This document shows, one piece after another, positions 48,784 to 57,720 of a stretch of 64,000 nt of DNA (its first letter is position 1; each line of letters opens with the position of its first letter). The notes below the pieces were generated by a model. It searched no databases. It saw only the letters and a list, made by a program, of their open reading frames with translations, and was not told where the DNA came from. Origin of the DNA: Paraburkholderia sprentiae WSM5005. GTDB taxonomy: Bacteria > Pseudomonadota > Gammaproteobacteria > Burkholderiales > Burkholderiaceae. The stretch lies in NCBI RefSeq assembly GCF_001865575.2, contig NZ_CP017561.2:2914001-2978000 (forward strand). Direction: 5' to 3'. Both the position numbers and the translations under genes were made by a program.

Positions 48784-49953
48784 TTACGCCTTGCCCGAAG
48801 CAGCCGCGACGACCTTCTGGGCCGCTTCTTCCATGCTGTCCGCCGAGATGATCGGCAGGCCGGATTCAGCGAGCATCTTCTTGCCCAGGTCTTCGTTCGT
48901 GCCCTTCATGCGGACCACGAGCGGCACCTTCAGCGACACGGCCTTCGATGCCGCGATCACGCCTTCCGCGATCACGTCGCAGCGCATGATGCCACCGAAG
49001 ATGTTGACCAGAATCGCGGTCAGGTTCGGGTTCTTCAGCATGATCTTGAACGCTTCCGTGACCTTCTCGGTCGTCGCTCCGCCGCCGACGTCGAGGAAGT
49101 TCGCCGGTTCGCCGCCGAACAGCTTGATGGTGTCCATCGTTGCCATGGCGAGGCCAGCGCCGTTCACGAGGCAGCCGATGTTGCCGTCGAGCGAGATGTA
49201 CGCGAGGTCGAACTTCGACGCTTCGATTTCAGCCGGATCTTCTTCGTCCAGATCACGGTACGCGACGATTTCCGGGTGACGGAACAGCGCGTTCGAGTCG
49301 AAGTTGAACTTCGCGTCGAGCGCGATGACCTTGCCGTCGCCGGTCAGGATCAGCGGGTTGATTTCGGCGAGCGATGCGTCGGTTTCCCAGAATGCCTTGT
49401 ACAGGCCCTGCAGAATCGCGCGAGCTTGCGGGATCGAAGCGTCGGGCACGCCGATCTTCTTCGCGAGGTCGTCGGCTTCCGAGTCCTTCAGGCCGGTCGA
49501 CGGGTCGACGGCAACCTTGTGGATCAGCTCAGGCGTCTTTTCCGCGACTTCCTCGACGTCCATGCCGCCTTCGCTCGACGCCATCACGACGATCTTCTGC
49601 GAAACGCGATCGATCACGAGACCGACATACAGTTCCTTCTTGATGTCAGCGCCTTCTTCGATCAGCAGGCGGTTGACCTTCTGGCCTTCCGGACCGGTCT
49701 GGTGCGTGACGAGCTGCATGCCGAGGATCTGGTTCGAGTACTCGCGAACCTGTTCCAGCGACTTGGCGACCTTGACGCCGCCGCCCTTGCCACGGCCACC
49801 CGCGTGGATCTGAGCTTTCACGACGCACACCGGGCCGCCCAGCTCTTCAGCGGCCTTGACCGCATCATCCACCGAGAAGACCGGCTTGCCGCGCGGTACC
49901 GCGACGCCGAATTTCCGCAGGATTTCCTTACCCTGGTACTCGTGAATCTTCAT
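48784..49953 (-). CDS. sucC: ADP-forming succinate-CoA ligase subunit beta
   Basis: 389 aa, ATP-grasp nucleotide- and succinate-binding subunit partnering SucD. It starts [39 protein letters not shown] is the nucleotide-binding segment, and [16 protein letters not shown] is a family signature. Normal length and no anomalies. Long antisense open frames over this gene are high-GC shadows. Confidence 0.97.
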   Translation of the reverse strand: MKIHEYQGKEILRKFGVAVPRGKPVFSVDDAVKAAEELGGPVCVVKAQIHAGGRGKGGGVKVAKSLEQVREYSNQILGMQLVTHQTGPEGQKVNRLLIEEGADIKKELYVGLVIDRVSQKIVVMASSEGGMDVEEVAEKTPELIHKVAVDPSTGLKDSEADDLAKKIGVPDASIPQARAILQGLYKAFWETDASLAEINPLILTGDGKVIALDAKFNFDSNALFRHPEIVAYRDLDEEDPAEIEASKFDLAYISLDGNIGCLVNGAGLAMATMDTIKLFGGEPANFLDVGGGATTEKVTEAFKIMLKNPNLTAILVNIFGGIMRCDVIAEGVIAASKAVSLKVPLVVRMKGTNEDLGKKMLAESGLPIISADSMEEAAQKVVAAASGKA

Positions 49954-50008
49954 GCGTGATTCCCTTCAGTCTGAGAGTTGGATTGAACTTCGTTTTCGTT
50001 GCCGCCGT

Positions 50009-50683
50009 TCAGGCCGACGCGTCGCCGCCTGGTTCGCGGGCCGCCGCGTCGTCCGACGACGCCGCGCGTTGCGCCGGACGCGGCGCATGGCCATACCAGC
50101 GCGGATGAAACTGCTTCACCGCCTCGCCGTCGAAACGCAGCGCGTGGCAGCGTCCCAGCTGGAATGGCGGTTTGTCGTTGGAATGCTCGCCTGTGCCGCT
50201 AGACGATTCGTCTGCCGAACCCGCGTTCGCACCCGGCGTGCCGTGATCGGTGTTCCACACGTCGCCGGCGAACGCCTGGATCGCGGCGGTCGGCAGGATC
50301 GCGCACAGCTCGGTGAGATGCGTGCAACCGGCCGTGCCGGCCAGCAAACGGGCAGCATCGCGACGGAAGTTGTGGAACAGATTGAGCCCGATGAGGGCAC
50401 GGTAGGCGGGATTGCTGGCCTGGCACAACCCTGGATAGGGTACCCAGTCGGACGACGCCTCGGCGTCGACGACGTTGAGCTTGCGATCGATGGTGATGCG
50501 AAGCCAGAGTTCATGGATCGGCTGACCATTGGGCCGGATGCCCGACGCAAGCGCCACATCGCGCGGCTTTTCGTCGGTTAGGCACGCTTCCACATCCCAC
50601 AGGCCATCGGCTCGCTCGTAAGCTTCCGCTCTGATTGCGCGACGGTGGCGCAACTGACGGGACACTGGCGGGGAAAGCGACAT
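50009..50683 (-). CDS. DUF2889 domain-containing protein
   Basis: 224 aa. The conserved part (about 1-145) includes RRAIRAEAYERADGLWDVEACLTD and HELWLRITID, then GCTHLTELC with paired Cys/His, which could bind a metal. Residues 150-175 are an acidic/Ser linker, and the tail beyond the conserved GRCHALRFDGEAVKQFHP is Ala/Arg-rich. Function unknown. It lies between sucC and recX in the order typical of Burkholderia. Confidence 0.87.
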   Translation of the reverse strand: MSLSPPVSRQLRHRRAIRAEAYERADGLWDVEACLTDEKPRDVALASGIRPNGQPIHELWLRITIDRKLNVVDAEASSDWVPYPGLCQASNPAYRALIGLNLFHNFRRDAARLLAGTAGCTHLTELCAILPTAAIQAFAGDVWNTDHGTPGANAGSADESSSGTGEHSNDKPPFQLGRCHALRFDGEAVKQFHPRWYGHAPRPAQRAASSDDAAAREPGGDASA

Positions 50684-50811
50684 GCGGGAGGAAAGGCCGG
50701 ATTGGAAAACCTTCGGATTTTAGCATAACGGGTATTTGGGACAGCCCCGATTGCGCACGGCCTGGCGCCAGGTTACGGCGCGGCAATTGCCCGGCCGTCG
50801 AGGCTGGCGTG

Positions 50812-51573
50812 CTAGTCGCCATCCCCGATGTCGTCGATACCCTTCAGGATCTTGCCGATCGTCGCGCCGGAGAAGCCGCGCGACGCGAGAAAGCGCGCCT
50901 GCTTCGCGCGCTCGGCCGGCGTTTGCGGCAACTGGCCGAACTTCTTGCGCCAGACCGCCTGGGCGCGCGCGAGTTCGGTTTCGCGCAATTGCGCGCTCGC
51001 CTCTTCGACGAGCGCCGGATTGAGCGCGTGTTGCTTCAGTTCGCCCAGAATGCGGCTCGTGCCGAGCCGCGATGCGCGCCGATGGATCAGGCTTTCCGCG
51101 AAACGCGAGTCGGATAGCCAGTTTTCGGCTTGTAGCGCGTCGAGCACCGTGTCGAGCGAATCGGTTTCCTCTACGTAGGGCTTCAGCTTGTGGGCGAGCT
51201 CGGCGCGGCTATATTCGCGGCGCGACAGATAGCCAAGCGCGCGCGCTTTCAGCGAACGCAGCGGGCGTTGAGTTTTTCTGCTGTCGTCTTCGTCGGACTG
51301 GCCCGGCTTCGCTTCGCCGGGTTGGCGGCGCGAGCGGGTGTAGGTGACTTCGGAGCGGATGGAGGAATCGAGCCCGGAGGAATCCGGGCTCGACGGCGCT
51401 GCAGCGGGGGCCGGCCGCGTACGCTGCGCGTCGCGGCCCGCAGCGCGGTCGTGTGCGTCGAACGGTTCGAACGGATCGAATGGATCGCCGGAATCAGGCG
51501 ATCCATCCGCCGCATCGCGCGGGCCGTCCGGATAGCGTCCGGAGTCGGACAACGGTCGGCCTTTGCGTATCAC
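50812..51573 (-). CDS. recX: Recombination regulator RecX with disordered N-terminal extension
   Basis: 253 aa; the RecX domain (about 105-250) has LKARALGYLSRREYSRAELAHKL and ASRGFSGATIGKIL. It inhibits or modulates RecA filaments. The first 105 residues are low-complexity, rich in Asp, Pro, Ser and Arg (SGDPFDPFEPFDAHD), while canonical RecX is about 150-160 aa. The frame starts at GTG 51573, 7 nt after the recA stop, so recX is read from the recA transcript. The start could lie further in, but no better ribosome site is evident. Confidence 0.9.
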   Translation of the reverse strand: MIRKGRPLSDSGRYPDGPRDAADGSPDSGDPFDPFEPFDAHDRAAGRDAQRTRPAPAAAPSSPDSSGLDSSIRSEVTYTRSRRQPGEAKPGQSDEDDSRKTQRPLRSLKARALGYLSRREYSRAELAHKLKPYVEETDSLDTVLDALQAENWLSDSRFAESLIHRRASRLGTSRILGELKQHALNPALVEEASAQLRETELARAQAVWRKKFGQLPQTPAERAKQARFLASRGFSGATIGKILKGIDDIGDGD

Positions 51574-51580
51574 GTGATGC

Positions 51581-52657
<1,077 letters not shown>

Positions 52658-52763
52658 GAATCGTCCTTTGCTATGATGAACGGCGTCTGAGGCAGGTGTG
52701 CGCCCGTGGTTCCACTCAAATTGAATTGAGCGGAGTCTTCAGGACATCACACGGAACGCAGAC

Positions 52764-52792
52764 ACTGTATAAAAAAACAGTAGTTTTGGCAA
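52764..52792 (-). promoter_or_regulatory. recA: recA promoter with LexA (SOS) box
   Basis: Minus strand: TTGCCA (-35, bases 52792-52787), 17-bp spacer, TACAGT (-10, bases 52769-52764). The SOS box CTGT-N8-ACAG occupies 52765-52780 with an A/T-only centre and TA flanks, overlapping the -10, so LexA binding would exclude polymerase. Confidence 0.88.
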
Positions 52793-52918
52793 GCGCGATT
52801 GTGATGCGAACGCGCATCTTTTACTGTCGCGTCGCCCCAACTACCCACAATAAATGTTCGGAGACCGCTGCGCGCCGGGGCAACCCCAACGGTGCCGGCA
52901 AAGCCAGGCTGGCGCATC

Positions 52919-53704
52919 ATGCGAATTCTGATTGCCGAAGATGACAGCATACTCGCGGACGGTCTGGTTCGATCACTCCGCCAATCGGCCTATGCGGTCG
53001 ATCACGTGAAAAGCGGCGTGGAAGCCGATACCGCGTTGTCAATGCAGACCTTCGATCTATTGATCCTCGATCTGGGCCTGCCGCGCATGTCCGGACTCGA
53101 GGTGCTGCGCCGCCTGCGCGCGCGCAATTCGAACCTGCCCGTGCTGATCCTGACCGCCGCCGATAGCGTCGACGAACGCGTCAAAGGCCTCGACCTCGGC
53201 GCCGACGATTACATGGCCAAGCCCTTCGCGCTGAACGAACTCGAGGCGCGCGTGCGCGCGCTGACACGGCGCGGCGCAGGCGGCGGCCCGACCGTCGTGC
53301 GGCATGGCTCGCTGTCGTTCGATCAGGTGGGCCGCATTGCCTATGTCAACGACCAGGTGATCGATCTGTCCGCGCGCGAGCTCGGTCTGCTCGAAGTGCT
53401 GCTGCAACGGATCGGCCGGCTGGTCTCGAAAGAGCAGCTCGTCGACCATCTGTGCGAATGGGGCGAAGAAGTCAGCAACAACGCCATCGAAGTCTACGTG
53501 CACCGGCTGCGCAAGAAGATCGAACCGAGCGGCGTGCGCATCATCACCGTGCGCGGACTCGGCTATTGCCTAGAAAAAGCGGCGCCGCCGGCGAATCCGA
53601 GCGGGCCCGTCGCCGCCGGCTCCGAGCCGCCAACGGAGCAAACCGCACCACCGCCCGCCGCGCCGTCGTCCGCCGCGATGCCGGCGAGCCACCACTACAA
53701 ATAG
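52919..53704 (+). CDS. OmpR-family response regulator (TctD-like) with Pro/Ala tail
   Basis: 261 aa. Receiver domain with Asp51 (LILDLGLP), Lys101 (MAKPFA); winged helix ending TVRGLGYCLEK at about 222. ATG 52919 (MRILIAEDD) is the usual start. After the winged helix comes an extra tail of about 40 residues, Pro/Ala/Ser-rich, ending HHYK. It is 9 bp from the kinase gene. The pair resembles TctDE, which controls tricarboxylate uptake; the MFS transporter downstream fits uptake control. It is divergent from recA. Confidence 0.9.
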   Translation: MRILIAEDDSILADGLVRSLRQSAYAVDHVKSGVEADTALSMQTFDLLILDLGLPRMSGLEVLRRLRARNSNLPVLILTAADSVDERVKGLDLGADDYMAKPFALNELEARVRALTRRGAGGGPTVVRHGSLSFDQVGRIAYVNDQVIDLSARELGLLEVLLQRIGRLVSKEQLVDHLCEWGEEVSNNAIEVYVHRLRKKIEPSGVRIITVRGLGYCLEKAAPPANPSGPVAAGSEPPTEQTAPPPAAPSSAAMPASHHYK

Positions 53705-53713
53705 AGGCCCGCC

Positions 53714-55252
53714 ATGTCCGCACGCGCTGAGCGCGCCACGGCGCACGCTGCGGACCTCGACGAGGCGCGCGACGCGCGCTACGCCAATCCGTTCGCCCCG
53801 CCCGACGAAACCGAAGCCGCCGCCGAAGCGCGTCCGCGCTCGCTGTTCGGCGAGATTCTCGACTGGATGCTCGCGCCGCTGCTGCTGCTGTGGCCGATGA
53901 GCCTCGCGGTCACGTATCTGGTCGCGAAGTCGATCGCGAACGGGCCGTTCGACCGCGCGCTCGAAACCGACGCTTACGTGCTCGCGCGCCAGATCCATCC
54001 GGTCAACGGCGTCGCGGAGCTGTCGCTGCCTGAGTCGACGCGCGATTTCCTGCGCGCCGACAATGTCGACAGCGTGTTCTTTCAGGTGCTCGGCACGCGC
54101 GGCGAGCTGGTGGCCGGCGAGCGCGACATGCCGCTGCCGCACGAGGAGGATCGCCCGCCACCGGGCCTCGTCGAATTCCGCGACGACGTGCTGCGCGGCA
54201 ACGACATCCGCGTCGCTTATACGACCGTCGAGTTTCCGCAGACGCCGGGCGCGCAGGCCGTGCTCGTGCAAGTCGCCGAAACGCTCGACAAGCGCAGCCA
54301 GCTCGCCAACGACATCATCAAGGGCGTGATCCTGCCGCAGTTCGTGATCCTGCCACTCGCGATCCTGCTCGTGTGGTTCGGGCTGTCGCGCGGGCTCGAG
54401 CCGCTGCATGCGCTGCAGGCGCATATCCGCGCGCGCCGGCCGGACGATCTGTCGCCGCTCGAGGCGCGCCGCGCGCCGCCGGAAATCGAGCCGCTCGTCA
54501 CTTCGTTCAACGATCTGCTCACGCGCCTCGAACAGAACATGGAGTTGCAGAAGCGCTTCATCGCCGACGCCGCGCATCAGATGAAAACGCCGCTCGCCGG
54601 GCTGCGCACGCAGGCCGAGCTCGCGCTGCGGCAGGACGCGTCGGCCGAGGTGCATCGCTCGCTCGAACAGATCGCGACGAGTTCCGAGCACGCCGCGCGG
54701 CTCGTCACGCAGTTGCTCGCGCTGGCGCGCGCGGAAAACCGTCGGTCGGGACAGATCTTCACGCCGGTCGAACTCGGCGAACTCGCGCGCAGTGCGGTGC
54801 GCGAATGGGTGCAGGCCGCGCTCGCGAAGCAGATGGACATCGGCTACGAAGCGCCCGACGAGCCAGTCGAAGTCGCCGGCAATCCGGTCATGCTGCGCGA
54901 AATGCTGTCGAACCTGATCGACAATGCGATCCGCTACACGCCGGCGGGCGGCCGCATCACCGTGCGCGTGCGACACGACGCCCCCGCGCGGCGCGTGCAT
55001 CTGGAAGTCGAGGATACCGGGCTCGGCATTCCGGCCAGCGAGCGTTCGCGCGTGGTCGAGCGGTTCTACCGGATTCTCGGCCGTGAGGGCGACGGCAGCG
55101 GCCTCGGTCTGGCGATCGTGCGCGAGATCGCGGCGATGCACGGCGGTGAACTCGCTATCGACGACAACGTCTACCACGCGTCGCCGCGGCTCGCCGGCAC
55201 GCTCGTGCGTGTCAGCTTGCACGTGCTCGAACGGGGGCAGGACTTACCCTAA
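53714..55252 (+). CDS. Sensor histidine kinase (TctE-like)
   Basis: 512 aa. A polar 45-residue cytoplasmic N-terminus, helix 1 at about 52-72, a periplasmic sensor domain to about 205 (2CSK_N type, LARQIHPVNGVAELSL), helix 2 about 207-225, HAMP, phospho-acceptor His288 in DAAHQMKTPLAGL, and ATPase boxes LSNLIDNAIRYTP, DTGLGIP and GSGLGLAI. Pairs with the upstream regulator. Ligand unknown; related kinases sense carboxylates. Confidence 0.92.
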   Translation: MSARAERATAHAADLDEARDARYANPFAPPDETEAAAEARPRSLFGEILDWMLAPLLLLWPMSLAVTYLVAKSIANGPFDRALETDAYVLARQIHPVNGVAELSLPESTRDFLRADNVDSVFFQVLGTRGELVAGERDMPLPHEEDRPPPGLVEFRDDVLRGNDIRVAYTTVEFPQTPGAQAVLVQVAETLDKRSQLANDIIKGVILPQFVILPLAILLVWFGLSRGLEPLHALQAHIRARRPDDLSPLEARRAPPEIEPLVTSFNDLLTRLEQNMELQKRFIADAAHQMKTPLAGLRTQAELALRQDASAEVHRSLEQIATSSEHAARLVTQLLALARAENRRSGQIFTPVELGELARSAVREWVQAALAKQMDIGYEAPDEPVEVAGNPVMLREMLSNLIDNAIRYTPAGGRITVRVRHDAPARRVHLEVEDTGLGIPASERSRVVERFYRILGREGDGSGLGLAIVREIAAMHGGELAIDDNVYHASPRLAGTLVRVSLHVLERGQDLP

Positions 55253-55482
55253 CGCCGGCTGTTCGGCTGCGAACCGAGAGGGTGAATTTGAGATATTTGC
55301 TGGTTAATTGCGCGGAGATCCCGGCGCATTGACGAAAGTTCAGCGCCGGTTCGTGGGTTTACCGAGTGACGGAAGTTCTGGCGTCGAGTCAGAACGCCGT
55401 AAGTTTCCACTCCAATAATCGGTTGCACGGGAACGCCTGTGCGCCGGCGGTCCGTGTGTATATCAAATATTGGAGACGACAT

Positions 55483-57141
55483 ATGGCTACCGTTGGCGGG
55501 CAAATCTCGCACGTGCCGATGACGCGCGATGAGAAGCGGGTGATCTTCGCATCGTCGCTAGGTACGGTTTTCGAGTGGTACGACTTTTATCTGGCCGGCT
55601 CGCTGGCGGCCTTCATCAGCAAGAGCTTTTTCTCCGGCGTCAATCCGACTGCGGCGTTCATCTTCACGCTCCTCAGCTTCGCGGCGGGCTTCGCGGTGCG
55701 GCCGTTCGGCGCGATCGTGTTCGGCCGGCTCGGCGACATGGTCGGGCGCAAGTACACGTTTCTCATCACGATCATCATCATGGGTCTGTCGACGTTCCTC
55801 GTCGGCTTTCTGCCCGGCTATGCGGCGATCGGCATCGCTTCGCCGGTGATCTTCATCGCGATGCGCCTGCTGCAGGGTCTCGCGCTCGGCGGCGAGTACG
55901 GCGGCGCCGCGACCTACGTGGCCGAACACGCGCCGGCGGGACGCCGCGGCTTCTACACCGCGTGGATCCAGACCACCGCGACGCTCGGCCTGTTCCTGTC
56001 GCTGCTCGTGATTCTCGGCGTGCGCACGACGATGGGTGAAGCTACGTTCGGCGCCTGGGGCTGGCGCATTCCGTTCATCGCGTCGATCCTGCTGCTCGCG
56101 GTGTCGGTGTGGATTCGTCTGCAACTGCACGAGTCACCGGTGTTCGCGCGCATCAAGGCCGAGGGCAAGACCTCGAAGGCGCCGCTCTCCGAAGCGTTCG
56201 GCCAGTGGAAGAACCTGAAGGTCGTGATCCTCGCGCTGGTCGGACTGACGGCCGGCCAGGCCGTGGTCTGGTACACGGGCCAGTTCTATACGCTGTTCTT
56301 CCTCACGCAGACACTGAAGGTCGACGGCACCATCGCCAACATCATGATCGCGCTCTCGCTGCTGATCGGCACGCCGTTCTTTCTGTTCTTCGGCTCGCTG
56401 TCGGATCGCATCGGCCGCAAGCCGATCATCATGGCCGGCCTGCTGATCGCCGCGCTCACGTATTTCCCGCTGTTCAAGGCGCTCACGCACTACACGAACC
56501 CGGCGCTCGAAGCGGCGACCGCGAAGTCGCCGATTGTCGTGATCGCCGACCCGGCCGAGTGCTCGTTCCAGTTCAACCCGGTGGGCACCGCGAAGTTCAC
56601 GAGCTCGTGCGACATCGCGAAGGGCGCGCTGTCGCGAGCCGGCCTGAACTATGAGAACGTCGCGGCACCGGCCGGCACGATCGCGCAGATCCGCGTGGGC
56701 GATACGGTCGTCAACACATTCGACGGCCGCGCCGCCAACGCGAAGGAGCAAGGCAAGACGTTCGAGAAGACGCTCGCCGCCACGCTGAAGGCCGCCGGCT
56801 ACCCGCCGAAGGCCGATCCGGCGCAGATCAACTGGCCGATGACCATCGTGATCCTGACGATCCTCGTGATCTACGTGACGATGGTCTACGGGCCGATCGC
56901 GGCGATGCTGGTCGAGATGTTCCCGACGCGCATCCGTTATACGTCGATGTCGCTGCCGTATCACATCGGCAATGGCTGGTTCGGCGGTTTCCTGCCCGCG
57001 ACCGCGTTCGCGATCGTCGCGGCGAAAGGCAACATCTATTCGGGGCTCTGGTATCCGATCGTGATCGCGTTGGCCACGTTCGTGATCGGCATGCTGTTCG
57101 TGCGCGAGACCAAGGACTCGGACATCTACGCGAAGGATTGA
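55483..57141 (+). CDS. MFS transporter, metabolite:H+ symporter (MHS/ProP-like) with large periplasmic insert
   Basis: 552 aa. First-half signatures are typical of the MHS family: SSLGTVFEWYDFYLAG, RPFGAIVFGRLGDMVGRKYTF, GLALGGEYGGAATYVAEHAP. The second half has LSDRIGRKPIIMAG. Between the helices after that motif lies an insert of about 110 residues (about 355-465) with two Cys (AECSF, SSCDI), probably folded in the periplasm. ATG 55483 follows GGAGA; the upstream frame is not hydrophobic. Substrates of the family include dicarboxylates, proline and shikimate. It lies downstream of a TctDE-like system that may control it. Confidence 0.9.
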   Translation: MATVGGQISHVPMTRDEKRVIFASSLGTVFEWYDFYLAGSLAAFISKSFFSGVNPTAAFIFTLLSFAAGFAVRPFGAIVFGRLGDMVGRKYTFLITIIIMGLSTFLVGFLPGYAAIGIASPVIFIAMRLLQGLALGGEYGGAATYVAEHAPAGRRGFYTAWIQTTATLGLFLSLLVILGVRTTMGEATFGAWGWRIPFIASILLLAVSVWIRLQLHESPVFARIKAEGKTSKAPLSEAFGQWKNLKVVILALVGLTAGQAVVWYTGQFYTLFFLTQTLKVDGTIANIMIALSLLIGTPFFLFFGSLSDRIGRKPIIMAGLLIAALTYFPLFKALTHYTNPALEAATAKSPIVVIADPAECSFQFNPVGTAKFTSSCDIAKGALSRAGLNYENVAAPAGTIAQIRVGDTVVNTFDGRAANAKEQGKTFEKTLAATLKAAGYPPKADPAQINWPMTIVILTILVIYVTMVYGPIAAMLVEMFPTRIRYTSMSLPYHIGNGWFGGFLPATAFAIVAAKGNIYSGLWYPIVIALATFVIGMLFVRETKDSDIYAKD

Positions 57142-57226
57142 GTGGACGAACGGTCTGGGCCACCTGAAAAAGAGGCGCACCGGGGTTGACAGCCTTCGGC
57201 TGCGCCAGCATAATCTCGCTTCTTTC

Positions 57227-57303
<77 letters not shown>

Positions 57304-57311
57304 GCTTCAAG

Positions 57312-57347
57312 AAAAAGCCGCTGTCCCACAAGGACAGCGGCTTTTTT
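57312..57347 (+). terminator. Intrinsic terminator after the tRNA
   Basis: GCCGCTGTCC pairs perfectly with GGACAGCGGC across a CACAA loop, extended by A5 and T6 arms. It lies 9 bp after the tRNA. Confidence 0.93.
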
Positions 57348-57396
57348 GTTTTGGCTTCGCGCTACCTTGGCAATCGCCTCTGCTTCGCCCGAATCA

Positions 57397-57431
57397 AGTG
57401 CACACCCTGACACACATCAGTGCACACCCTG
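57397..57431 (+). promoter_or_regulatory. Two 13-bp direct repeats, candidate enhancer site
   Basis: AGTGCACACCCTG occurs identically at 57397-57409 and 57419-57431, start-to-start 22 bp, i.e. two helical turns, so both present the same face. Each contains the palindrome GTGCAC, and TGCAC is also the core of NtrC half-sites. They lie about 90-125 bp upstream of the start predicted from the sigma-54 element. A perfect 14-bp palindrome, GCCCGCTAGCGGGC, adjoins at 57431-57444. Confidence 0.5.
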
Positions 57432-57496
57432 CCCGCTAGCGGGCAAAACTTCCCCTTCCCCGCAGAGAACCCACGACTAGCGCAAGCGATCCAGGC

Positions 57497-57512
57497 TGGC
57501 ACGCTTCCCGCT
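57497..57512 (+). promoter_or_regulatory. Sigma-54 type -24/-12 promoter of the guanidine operon
   Basis: TGGCACGCTTCCCGCT: the -24 half TGGCACG matches the RpoN consensus completely, and GG-N10-GC spacing is exact; only the TT before the -12 GC is replaced by CC. Predicted start near 57522, giving a leader that contains the whole riboswitch. It is the only promoter-like element I can find in front of this operon. Confidence 0.6.
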
Positions 57513-57564
57513 TTAAAGAGCGCGCAAGGAGCCGGCGCAACCTCCGGTTCGACAAACAATCTGG

Positions 57565-57667
57565 AAATGGACGGCTAGGGTTCCGGCCTGCTTCGCGCAG
57601 GCGCTGGTCCGAGAGCTGTCGACCTCAGGCGAGGTTACACGGCGGGATAAAAGCCCGGGAGAGAACG
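57565..57667 (+). promoter_or_regulatory. ykkC guanidine-I riboswitch
   Basis: The conserved blocks of the class occur in order: GGCTAGGGTTCCGG (57573-57586), a hairpin GCCTGCTTCGCGCAGGC, CTGGTCCGAGAGC (57604-57616), a variable hairpin (CCTCAGGCGAGG), then ACACGGCGGGATAAAAGCCC (57637-57656) and GGGAGA. This RNA binds free guanidinium and switches on downstream genes. Its 3' GGGAGAG is also a ribosome site for ATG 57670, and CTCCC at 57682-57686 can pair with it, suggesting translational control. Confidence 0.93.
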
Positions 57668-57720
57668 CGATGTTTGCGCTGCTCCCTGCCGTCGCTAACC
57701 GTCCCCTCCGAGGTCAACCC

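Noticed and set aside
48718..49959. A 413-codon frame antisense to sucC
   Set aside because: Same reason: composition of a codon-position shadow over a complete, conserved gene.
57397..57431. GTGCACACCCTG repeats as a possible CRISPR or integron-like array
   Set aside because: Only two copies, spacing of 9 bp, no cas or integrase genes; position fits a regulatory site.
57362..57559. A 65-codon minus-strand frame in the leader of the guanidine operon
   Set aside because: It overlaps the repeats and sigma-54 element, has no ribosome site or recognisable domain, and is better explained as regulatory DNA.
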